Shown piece by piece: positions 43,001-57,620 of a stretch of 64,000 nt of DNA. The notes under the pieces were generated by a model, which worked only from the letters and a program-made list of their open reading frames with translations, had not been told where the DNA came from and did not search any database. Each line of letters starts with the position of its first letter. The stretch's first letter is position 1. Origin of the DNA: Cladochytrium replicatum (Eukaryota > Chytridiomycota > Chytridiomycetes > Cladochytriales > Cladochytriaceae); contig JAHLKD010000143.1 of NCBI GenBank assembly GCA_025526935.1, forward strand, positions 1 to 64,000, in the 5' to 3' direction. Position numbers and translations under genes: made by a program.

Positions 43001-46000
43001 TTCAAAAATTGATTTTGTGTTGATGTTTTGACTCCAGGCGCTTGATATGAACATCGACGGGGTCGAAGATGTTATGCATGATGCTCGGGAACGATTCCGA
43101 AACATCGATCGACGTTTACTCCTGTGAGTTTGTTCTAAACTATTAATTTGGATGTTCTTGACCTTTGGTTGTTCAGTGCACCAGATTTCGATGTGATCTG
43201 TCGCACCATCCGCAGGATTTCAGAGTCTACCCTCGCTACATCCGACACTCTCGACGGTATCACGAAAGGTCTCGATGCGATGAATATTGCAGTTCCCTCA
43301 AAGCATCACGTCGGATCACCGCCACGCGACCGTACCACGGGCTCCCAACTCCGATCGAAGCGCTCTGGTGTCTTCGGGCTCACTGATGGGTTCGCTACTG
43401 GACCTGAAGACGAGGATGCCCGAGATGACGCCGCAAAGGATCAACCCTCAGCCCAGATCCTCGCGCGAATGAATGAGAGGCAGAAGATACGAATGAGGCT
43501 GCAGGGACGGAAGGGTGGTCTAGAAAGCGTTGTGAAGAGCGGTGTGGGTAAGTCGGATGGTGTTGTTGGAACCAAGGGTGTTGTCGAATTGCGCCCTGCA
43601 CTGAAAGGCACTGTTGTTCAACAACCGTCGCCTGCTCCGTCTTCCAACTTAACCCCACAAAAGAGTGAAGAGAAATCAGCTTTTGGAGGGTTCGGAGGTT
43701 TCGGGGTTGGATCAACGTCACCCTCACCCGCTTTTGGAGCCACAGGAGGAATGTTGGGGGGAATCAGTTCTGGATCTGGGTCCAAATCGACCACTCCGTC
43801 ATTTGGCGTAGTGTCGTCGATCAGCTTCAACGCTGCTGCTCCCAAAGATCGGGAGCCGATATCGATCCCAGCGTTCGGGAAGCCAGCGTCTCTCGGTCAG
43901 TCTGCCTCAGCATCTGCACCTGCACCTGCACCTCGCCCCGCTTTCGGTGTATTTGCCACATCAATTATTGCGAAATCACCTTTGTCACAGCGTGTTAACA
44001 TCAATCCTGGGGATGTACAATCTGAAGAAGACGATGGAGAAGGAGAGGAATACGATGAGGATGAAGAGGAGGAGGAGCAGGAGGGAGAAGAAGAAGATGG
44101 AGAGCTGGAAGATGAGAGTGCGTATTTGGAGAGCGAAACCGCAGAAGACGAAGAAGACGGCGAAGCGGATGAAGAAGATGCAGAGTATGATCGAGTTCCA
44201 GAGTTTCCGAGGAAAACCGATGAGAAGAAATCGGATTTGTGGGCCCCGAAACCCATTTCATTCGACTTAGGTAAGAAGCCCGCACCTGCAACCGCAGCGT
44301 CGTTGGGACTATCATCGTTCTCCACGGCTGGATCTGGAGCTGCAAGCTTCGGCTCAAAAGATTCCGCCGGGTCGGGTATAACTTTCCCGACTTTCAAATT
44401 CGCAGGGGATACCACGGATGAGAAGGGTTCTGAGATATTCAAGCCAAGCATCTCGTTCAACTCAACTGCCTCAGGACCGTTTGGATCGTTTGGTAAAACG
44501 GCCATTGCGACGGCCGATTCTAAAACAGAACGGCCTAAACCCAATATTTCGTTCACCCCGACGGGCTCGTCGCCATTCGGAGTGTCTAGTTCTACTTCGT
44601 CGACAAATGAAGCCGTAAAGAACGAGTCGAAATCAGAACCTTTCAAACCATCCGGCTCAGCCTTGTTTGGTGCTGCTGCAACTAGGGACCCCGGACAGGC
44701 TGAAGTGAAAGCGGAGACTCCGAAACTTGCATTTTCTTTCAACACAACTGGTTCTTCGTTGTTTGGAGCTTCCGCCGGAGCGACAACCGCGGAATCAGGA
44801 AAGACAGAATCGAAATCGGAGACCCCGAAACTCGCGTTTTCATTCAACACAACCGGGTCTTTATTGTTTGGTGCTGCATCGTCGACTGCCGAATCCGGAA
44901 AGACCGAATCGAAAGCCGAGACACCGCGACCTGCGATTTCATTCAACACTGCATCTGCTTTGTTTGGTGCAGCTTCGGCTACCGAATCTGGAAAAAGTGA
45001 TTCTAAAGCAGAGACTGCAAAACCCGCTATTTCGTTTAACACTGGATCTTCGTTGTTTGGCGCATCTACGGGAAGCAACTCTCCAAAGTTTGGTGGTGGC
45101 ACATTATTCGGTGGTGTTGAATCTAAAACAAGCACACCCCCAACAACATCTGCAACGACTCCTATGGGTATGGCTGTTGCTGCCTCAACATCGGGAGCTC
45201 CGAAAGCTTCGAGCTCTCCATTTGGCGGATCAGCGGCATCTGCTGGAGATGGTATGAAGTTTTCATTCCTTGCAAACCCAGGTACGCCAAGCGCACCTGG
45301 TAGTCCAGCCAAGAGCCCGAAAGGAGAAGCTTCACCCTTATCCAGCGCCAATACCTCACCGAAGGCGAAGCCGTGCACGGAGGAGAAGAGTCCCGAGGCA
45401 AAGCCTTCGTTAGCAGCCTTCTCTCTCGGGGGAGGATTCGGAGGAAGCCCAATCCCTGCTTTTGGTTCTTTGGTGTCTGCTGCCAATTATGCAAATACCT
45501 CCCAGGAAGCCGGTAATGGGCATGGCTCACCTTTCGCCGGATTTGCGGCCGCCAGGTCCATTCTGCCAACTATGTCGCCTCCGAAACCCGAGTCAGAAAA
45601 GAAAGCCGAGGATGTCAAAACTGACAGCGAGAAAATTTCATCATTGACGTCTAGCAAGAAACTGACACAGAAATCGAGCCCACTGGTTGCAGCCAAAACA
45701 ACGTCGTTCAGTTTCGCTCCAACGCTTAACACTGCGGAGCACCCCGAATCGGTGAAGCCAGACAACAGACCTCCGTCGCAGGTGTTCGGTGCAACGCTTG
45801 GAACCGGTACTTTTGGGTCCTCGCTGAAGAGCTCTTCGATGTCGCCAAAAGCTCCCGGATCCAGCGGTACTGCGGAGCAAGGCACTGAAGAGCTGAAAAC
45901 CAAGCATGCAGAAACCAGGGGAACCGAAGGTTTGAAAGAAGCTTCTGCCAGCCAATCCGACAAGGTTGAAGACTGTGCAAACAACCAGTACGAAGTTCGC

Positions 46001-47523
46001 AGTGAGCTTCCATTAACTTCCGAACCGCATGCCGAGCCCATTGAAGGAAACGAGAAGCAAGAAGTCGATTCATCCGCATTGGAACATAAGCAACAGTTCG
46101 AGAGTGGTGAAAGCGACCAAGCTTCCACCGGTACTATCAGCGAGCCACATGTAGTCTACACGAAACCAAATCCTGGGCCTGTGGCTGCTCAACAGGCGAT
46201 AAATCAGCAAGAGTCAGCTCAAGACGGTGCCTTCTTTGGCGCGAGTGCACCATCATCGATGCCGTCATACGCATCGGTATTGCGTTCGCAAGGCGCTCCT
46301 GCACAACCACAACCGCCTGCAGCTGTCCCAGGACTGGCTGAAGATGACATGGATGACGACGGGATCGCAGGAAATGACCGTGCGGATGGGCTTGACCTTA
46401 TGTTTTCAGGCGACGCATCTTTTGGGCTCGGTGGGCAGGCAACGGTCGGCTTGAAAATGCCAGTATTCGGACAAACAACAACTGGACAGCAGCAAACTGG
46501 ATCTGGTGCGTTTGCTTTGAAGTGAATTATCGGACCATAGCTTATCCATGTCATAGTTTCAAATTTCGGCCAACGTGCCACCTCTCAGCCCTTCCAGACC
46601 TCCACTTTCCAATCCTCGTGGGGTTCAATTGGCGGATCCAACAATTCTGACTCCGCTTTGGCACCAGCTCGATTCGGCGGACTTGTGAACTCAACCGGGA
46701 ACGCTCCCACCGGGGGTTCAACAGCCTCGAGCGGATTTGGAAGTAGCAGTGTGTTTGGAAGCAGCACCAACGCAGGTGGATTGAGCGCACCAGGGTTTGG
46801 GACTACAACAGGGTTTGGAGGCAATGTTCCTGCATTTGGATCTACTACAGGAATGGGAAGTGCGCCAACGTTTGGATCGACCACTGGGTTTGGAGCTGGC
46901 GCACCTGCGTTTGGGTCAGGGGGAGGCGGTCCCACTTTTGGCGCTGCAACAGGAATCGGAAGTGGTGGTGCTCCGGCGTTTGGATCGACTACTGGGCTTG
47001 GAGGTGCTAAACCAGCTTTCAGTTCAACATCTGGTTTCGGTGGTGGCCCGACTTTTGGAGGCGGGTTTGGCTCATCGTTCGGAGGGGGTGGATTTGGTGG
47101 TGGAGGCGGAGGTTTGGGTGGAAACGTCTCGTTTCCATCGATGTCGTCAAGTGGAGGTGGCTTCTCATCGTTTTCAGCGTAAGGATGAATGTGCCGCTGG
47201 CGCAAGAAGGTAAAGCTCACTCATTCATTGATAGAACTGAGGATGTTTCTTTCGCTAGCCTGGCTGGACAGGGATCCACGTTCGGTGAGGGATCAACGTT
47301 TGAGTAAGTTTGATTTTGCGAGTAGATGTCCCAGAGTGCTAAACATTCCTTGTGCAGCGGTGGGTTTGGGGGAATGCAAAATCAGCAGCAGCAGCAGTCG
47401 GGAAGGTTAGATTTATCAAGCTATATTTTCAATGCTCTGTTCTGATTTCCTTCTCATAGCGTGTTCGGAGGAGGCGGCTCGACATTCAAACCCAACTCCA
47501 GCTTTACCCAACATCGCGGATGA
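40044..47523 (+). CDS. NUP159: Nup159/Nup214-type FG nucleoporin
   Basis: Cytoplasmic-face nucleoporin that docks the Dbp5 mRNA-export helicase. Fourteen exons give 2242 residues: 40044-40236, 40290-40498, 40557-40740, 40793-41043, 41110-42186, 42238-42507, 42569-42785, 42853-42986, 43038-43123, 43177-46505, 46557-47178, 47259-47303, 47358-47405 and 47460-47523. Residues 1 to about 450 fit the N-terminal beta-propeller ('GGTILQFQPDGQQ', 'SYTVFLAYSNSESINVFG'). An FG region with 'PSFG' units follows, then a helical coiled-coil block ('LLRKFDEIYADFSADM' to 'ARERFRNIDRRLL'). A second long FG region carries an Asp/Glu tract (44029-44215), repeated 'ISFNT..SLFGA' blocks and a glycine-rich 'FGSTTGFG' tail. 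Propeller-FG-coil-FG order resembles animal Nup214. The extreme N-terminus is uncertain. Confidence 0.88.
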
Positions 47524-47759
47524 GTTGATCGTTGAGATCGTTCGATGTTCTGAATTGTAGGCAAACTGGTGTTTTTGAGTAACGCATAACGAGATTCAGA
47601 AAGAAATATATTCAACAAGGAGATTGAGAACCCGCAGTCTGTAAACGTGGCCAGTCAGAGAGCAGTGCCTTCAAAGATCAAAATCAAAAGGAGCCGCCAA
47701 ACTACATAACACGGGAGTCAGCAAACGACATCCATTTTCATCATCGTGGTCGGAACTTG

Positions 47760-48005
47760 TCAAACCTGAATCGCATCGATTTCTGTTTGTGAGATTGCTT
47801 TCTTCTGGTACTTCCGTGGAAGCAGAACCTGATAATCGTAAAGGAGGACCCTCGGCCCATTTGCCCAGCCTTCAGAGGACGGCGCAGCCGCGGTTTGGGC
47901 CGGTGCGGTCCATTCTGGCAGTGGTGGGTGCGGGATTGCTGCCCGTGGGCCGATGAACTTGATGAGGGGAATGTGCTTGTGCAGGTGCGGGGCGACACCC
48001 GACAT
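47760..48005 (-). CDS. KGD4: Kgd4/YMR31 (MRPS36-like) subunit of 2-oxoglutarate dehydrogenase
   Basis: An 81-residue single-exon protein. The N-terminal 'HIPLIKFIGPR' matches the conserved start of Kgd4/Ymr31 ('P.I.F.GPR'), the adaptor that tethers E3 to the 2-oxoglutarate dehydrogenase core in mitochondria. The C-terminal 'LLPRKYQKKAISQTEIDAI' corresponds to the family's basic segment followed by '.S..E...I'. Length is that of the family. It is tail-to-tail with the nucleoporin gene (236 bp between stops). The LTR at 48091 begins only 85 bp upstream of its start codon. Confidence 0.8.
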   Translation of the reverse strand: MSGVAPHLHKHIPLIKFIGPRAAIPHPPLPEWTAPAQTAAAPSSEGWANGPRVLLYDYQVLLPRKYQKKAISQTEIDAIQV

Positions 48006-48090
48006 TTTCTGGAAACTTCACAGTGGCTTTTGAGTTGTTTTTATATTGAAAACCATCCATCCTTCTCCTCGTATGATGCAAACTCGTCGT

Positions 48091-48643
48091 TGCATACTCT
48101 TATATAGTAGTATGGCTTGATTACTAAGCTACTGTTCCCAATAAGTAAATATTACTATGATTACTAAATAGTGCTTCAATCAGACAATGGATTCTTTGTT
48201 CCTAAACGGGAACAAAGAATACTTTTGGACTCACGTCACACGTAATATAAGCAATATTACCATATTTGGCAACAATATAGAAGATACGTACACGCCTTTC
48301 CACCATCATAACATATTACGCTTCCCAAGTAACCGATTGTTATATACTTAACAATTATAACCGACAGGTCTCTCCGTATCCCCCATCGAGAACTCCTGGC
48401 CGTCTTCGGTCTGTCTGTTATGTCTTGGTGTGTTAACATGTAATTAGGCGCTTCCACCATCATACATACAGATTACGCTTCCCACTAAACGATTGTTCTC
48501 ACCTTAACAATTACAACTGACAGGTCTCTCAGCATCCCACATAGAGAACCCCTGGACGTCTCCAGTCCATCCATTATGTAGTAGTGTGTTACGGTTTAGT
48601 TTTTAGTGACTTAATAGAGTCATGTAACGTTCATAATCCAACA
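48091..48643 (-). mobile_element. LTR-C, left copy with internal duplication
   Basis: Begins TGCATACTCTTATATAG and ends ATAATCCAACA; on the minus strand it opens TGTTGGATTAT. It matches 49254-49659 but is about 147 bp longer. The extra length is a diverged tandem duplication: the unit 'TCCACCATCAT...TTAACAATTA...GACAGGTCTCTC' occurs at about 48298-48437 and again at about 48450-48592. The minus orientation points towards KGD4. Confidence 0.75.
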
Positions 48644-49253
48644 AACAATGGTGGCAAACCATTGTTCCACCAACAATGACAAAAACAAACGTGAAAGCAT
48701 AGATTGGGATCAATTTCTCAAACCTCTATGTACTAGTTTCCATCCTCAGTGGTGACAACCACACCAACATGCATAAGAAATTACGAATGTTGACTCAAGG
48801 AAGCACCCCTCTCTCTGATCATATTGCTAAACTCAATTCCCTGGTGGGTACTCCTTGAGGGTGCTCTTCGCTAGTTGGTTATTTAGGTCGTCTGCTCGCC
48901 ACATAGTCATGTTGTTGTTGTATTGTTGTTGAGCCTGATCGTTTTCTGATGCGATGGTGTTATAAACCTGCATTTCCACATTAAGTGCTGTGACTTGTCG
49001 CTGAAATGCATCAACTGTGTCCTGATCAGCTCCTGCCCGTGGTGCTTGTACTGGAGCTGGAATTGGATACGTAGAACTAAAGGGGGTTCTGCGATCGTAT
49101 TTTGGTACAGAAGTCAAACGCATCCCTTCGATTCGGCAAAAGCATCGACGTCCTTAAAGTAGACCTCGAACTCATGGAGAGGCTCCGCTGAAGGGTTTCA
49201 GCTTCGTGGATGTTCTCATACCCTGAGACTCATACAAGCCGTTCAATCATCGT
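48644..49253 (-). mobile_element. Internal remnant of LTR element C
   Basis: A 610-bp core between LTR-C copies. A minus-strand frame (49123-48833) encodes a gag-like coiled segment ('FQRQVTALNVEMQVYN', 'MWRADDLNNQLAK'). On the plus strand near 48775-48835 'LRMLTQGSTPLSDHIAKLN' also looks gag-like, suggesting rearranged or inverted pieces. No polymerase is present, so the element is internally deleted and non-autonomous or dead. Confidence 0.6.
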
Positions 49254-49659
49254 TGCACACTCTTATATAGTAGTATGGCTTGATTGCTAAACTACTGTTC
49301 CCAATAGGTAAAAACTACTGTGATTACTAAATAGTGCTTCAATCAGACAATGGATTCTTTGTTCCTAAACAGGAACAAGAATACCCTTGGACTGAAGCAA
49401 CACACAATGTAAGCAATATTCCCATATTTGGCAACAATATAGAAGATACCTAAGTACACCTTTCCACCATCATAACATATTACGCTTCCCGAGTAACCGA
49501 TTGTTATATACTTAACAATTATAACCGACAGGTCTCTCCGCATCCCGCATCGAGAACTCTTGGACATCTCCGGTCTGTCTGTTATGTCTTGGTGTGTTAT
49601 GTGTATGGTTGTTAAAGTGAGTGTAGTAATAAAAATCCTATAACATACATAATCCAACA
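49254..49659 (-). mobile_element. LTR-C, right copy
   Basis: 406 bp, TGCACACTCTTATATAG to ATAATCCAACA. It differs from the left copy by many substitutions, so the insertion is old. No matching target duplication was found at the outer flanks. Confidence 0.75.
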
Positions 49660-50072
49660 ATATGCTGCAAAAGAAGCTGCAGATGAAAAACAAAGCTAAG
49701 TTAAAAATGGCGATCAGTGCGTAACCTGTGCAACAATCTGCAGGAGGTGTACAAGTCAGAGCGCAGTCCCGCAGTGATTTGGGTCTTTTTACGGTCAACT
49801 ACCTCAGAACTTACATTACAACAAATTTAGTAAAAATTCCCGGATTACCAGCAATACACGTGGGAAAATGTAGGTGTGCAGTTTCAGATCTGGACTGTTA
49901 AACATATCTACATTTCGAAAAAATAACAAAGGAGCAAAATATAGGCATTCAGGCAGTTTCAAAAGGAAGCAAAGGGTTGAAAATGTAATGCAAAAAATCT
50001 CGATCTCTGGGTCAATCTCTCTTCTTTCTGATTGAAAACATAACATACTCCTTTAAGACCGTACTAAAACCG
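49660..50072. other. Intergenic, no gene recognised
   Basis: AT-rich sequence downstream of the HMG-box gene and beyond LTR-C. Nothing coding is supported. Confidence 0.5.
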
Positions 50073-51680
50073 TCACTCCACCTCAGTCTCACACACCAGC
50101 CATGCAGACACATCACCAGTCAGAGGGTTCAACGTATAGAACGTACTTGTCTTGGTTTTCGGCAGTCCGTGGGGCGGCAACCAGATCGCGTTGGAGTTCC
50201 AGCCTGGGACCCCACCAAACCCTTGGTTCTGTGCCGCAAATGCATTCACGTTCACGCCGTCTATTGGGAACGGAAGAAAATCATCGGTCATATGTGCTGC
50301 TGGGGGCGGTGGAATTTCAAATTGAAAAGGATTATATTGCTGCTGCTGTGTATCCGGCGCAAATGGAAAAGACACGCTGGTACGCACGTCTTCGGTTGGT
50401 AGATGGAATGGAATCGCCGATATGTCCCAATCCCATCGCTGGGAGTTGTCGTTTCCGGTGACCGAGGGGACGAAGCTGGATTGAGATGCTGGCGCAGAGA
50501 CTGGGAAGTGTGTACCATTCAGAACGGACGATTGGAACAATGTGAAATTGGGATGCGACTGTGCGGAAAAGTCAACCATTGAACCATCACCTGTATTTGG
50601 CATCACATTTGCCATCTGGTGTTGGTGGCAAATCGTAAAGTTTACAAACGGATCCGCGTTGCTTGCATTGGTGGTCATAGTAGACTGCTCGCTCATGTTG
50701 GTTTGCAAGAGCTCGTGGGTAAGGTACGGAGTTGCTGGAGTCGTAGATACCGGTGGTACGACTGGGATCCACTTCAGGCTTTCATACTCTGGAGAAGAAT
50801 CCGCGCTGATGGGACTAAATCGAACTCGGTCGACGGTTGGATGTATCAGCGGATGTCCGGATTCCATGTCCACATACACTGCAGGAGCATCATTCACGTG
50901 CTTCCTGTTTGTCTGGTTGTCAGGAGATTGGCTTCTTTGATGCTTGGTGCTGTCGCCCACAGACGACTCTCGGCCATGCTGCGTCTCATCCTCAACATCC
51001 TCACTCACAAACATATTGCCCTCGTCGTCCATGCTCCCAAGTCCTTCGCTACCAGCAGGGCCATGGATCACTTCGTGGATATGCAAGTCGATCCGCTTCG
51101 ATATTCTGACGATGACTGTGTTTGACATCTCCACACTCGGTGGTGTCGAAAGAACTCGATGCAGCTCGACTTCGTACTTCCTATAACAGTCCTCCGGAAC
51201 CATCTTCTGCACTTTGTGTCGGTATTCGGGCAAGCAATGTCGATGGATAGTGTCGAGCTCCTTCGCGAGTCGTTTGTAGTGCGCCCGGATGCGCTCGGTG
51301 CGGGGCTGCTGCTGCAAGTTACGCCAGACGATGCTGAGAAGCTTTCGAGAGAGGTTCGCATCGCCCGGCGGTCCCAATCCGGCTTCCATTCGTTTCTCAC
51401 GCAGCATCCGCGAGATGACATCTTTGAATTGGCAGACGAAGATGAGAAAGCTGTTGGGCGGTCGTTTTGCTTGAACACAGTTTCTGATGTCGGCCATGTT
51501 TGCGAGAGATGGGGAAGGGTAGTTTGACAGATTGACCGCCGGTTCGGGCTGTGGGAAGTGGCCGTCGATCTTGACACTTGGGGACCGGAAGCGATCGACG
51601 AATGGAGAGGAGAGAGCCGGACTACTCTTTAGATCAGGCTTCTCGATTACAAAAGTATAGCGACGTGACACTTCGGCCAT
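50073..51680 (-). CDS. HMG-box transcription factor (MATA_HMG-like)
   Basis: A 535-residue single-exon protein. One HMG box lies at about residues 72-150. It starts 'AKRPPNSFLIFVCQFKDVI', has the 'SRKLLSIVWRNL' helix and ends 'YKRLAKELDTIHRHCLPEYR'. The 'RPPNSF.IF', 'S..L...WR' and 'Y...A......H...P.Y' pattern is that of the sequence-specific MATA/SOX-type box rather than the nonspecific HMGB type. An acidic/serine-rich segment and a long Q-, P- and N-rich tail follow ('FAPDTQQQQYNPFQFEIPPP'), resembling an activation domain. It may be a mating-type or developmental regulator, but many such genes occur in early fungi, so no specific role is claimed. The start is the first ATG of the frame. 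Confidence 0.85.
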   Translation of the reverse strand: MAEVSRRYTFVIEKPDLKSSPALSSPFVDRFRSPSVKIDGHFPQPEPAVNLSNYPSPSLANMADIRNCVQAKRPPNSFLIFVCQFKDVISRMLREKRMEAGLGPPGDANLSRKLLSIVWRNLQQQPRTERIRAHYKRLAKELDTIHRHCLPEYRHKVQKMVPEDCYRKYEVELHRVLSTPPSVEMSNTVIVRISKRIDLHIHEVIHGPAGSEGLGSMDDEGNMFVSEDVEDETQHGRESSVGDSTKHQRSQSPDNQTNRKHVNDAPAVYVDMESGHPLIHPTVDRVRFSPISADSSPEYESLKWIPVVPPVSTTPATPYLTHELLQTNMSEQSTMTTNASNADPFVNFTICHQHQMANVMPNTGDGSMVDFSAQSHPNFTLFQSSVLNGTHFPVSAPASQSSFVPSVTGNDNSQRWDWDISAIPFHLPTEDVRTSVSFPFAPDTQQQQYNPFQFEIPPPPAAHMTDDFLPFPIDGVNVNAFAAQNQGFGGVPGWNSNAIWLPPHGLPKTKTSTFYTLNPLTGDVSAWLVCETEVE

Positions 51681-52303
51681 TACGGGAGAGCTGTCAAAAC
51701 TAATTTATTAAGTCTTCTGTCTGTCACAGAATATCATGGGAGGTTGCAGACGGTCGTTACCTTGAGAGAACAGGTTGCCGAACAGCACTGCTAGCATACG
51801 AATACCAAAATCCAAGGATTTGGTGGGAATCGGTTGCAGGTGGATCCCAAGTTGGTTTTGATGGTCGGCCCGGTGCATATACATCGGGTCGTGGCGGTGG
51901 CAGCAGAAGTGGACCCTGACTTTGAGCCATCGGCATGGCATGTATGACGACCAGTGGTCGCCTTACGGTTCAAAAGAAAGAGGTCGGGCTGCTTTTATCT
52001 TACTTTAATGCGAATGGTCGAATGCATGTACATTGGAGCAGGTCCGGTCTTTGTACTGCCAGTTCAACAATCATCAAGGCTAAATTTTCTCTTTAGACAG
52101 ATTTCGGGGAATGCGGGGCATGGAAGGACCCTGAACATTCGGTCCGACAGGAGGCCTACAACCTCTGTACTAGAGTGCTTCTAATCTCCTTGAACTGTTG
52201 TGTTTTGCGCTATCCTCCACATTGTTGGGACATTATTACAACTATTATCGGCTGTTGGTGTAAGTCATTCGTTCGGCACTTTCGGGATCAACTCGGAACA
52301 AAA
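51681..52303. other. Intergenic between HMG-box gene and SMC3
   Basis: No gene recognised in 623 bp. It should contain the HMG-box promoter and the SMC3 3' UTR. Confidence 0.5.
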
Positions 52304-57196
<4,893 letters not shown>

Positions 57197-57620
57197 TCTG
57201 ACTTGCTAATGTAACCAAATTTGGAAGCAAGTCGGTCAGTCACAAACAACTCTTCTTTTGGGCTGCGCTATCGAAATGCGAAATGCGCTTAACCTTGGTT
57301 CGCGAACGCGCAGACAATGGCAATCAAGCGAGCTTAATAGCGATAGCAGCAGCGTCTAACTTGTAACAGTATCACCCGAATTCAGTTCAACTGCGCAAGC
57401 GTGGCAGATGTTCGCCATTCCTTCTACCGTCGACTCCGAGTACAGCTGCTAATGCATAATAAACACATATTGCTTGAATACGCTCGAATACGCTTAAAAA
57501 AAGTCGCATTTTGGTATTATTTCCATTATCACGTGCCAACAGTTCCTCGCGTCGCGTTTCCCCCCGACTCCGACGGTTGCTCTCCGCCGAAATCCGAACA
57601 ACGACGCTCTGTAGCTCTGG
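57197..57620. promoter_or_regulatory. 424-bp divergent promoter region (SMC3 / arrestin gene)
   Basis: No open gene lies here. An A-rich tract (CTTAAAAAAAG) and a C-rich run are present. SMC3 expression would be expected to be cell-cycle linked, but I did not identify an MCB-like ACGCGT box. Confidence 0.4.

Noticed and set aside
43897-45486. 529-codon open frame antisense to the nucleoporin
   Set aside because: It mirrors the FG and serine-rich repeat codons of the sense gene. Composition is periodic and there is no domain; long antisense frames are expected opposite such repeats. The same applies to 41466-42089 and 46585-47220.
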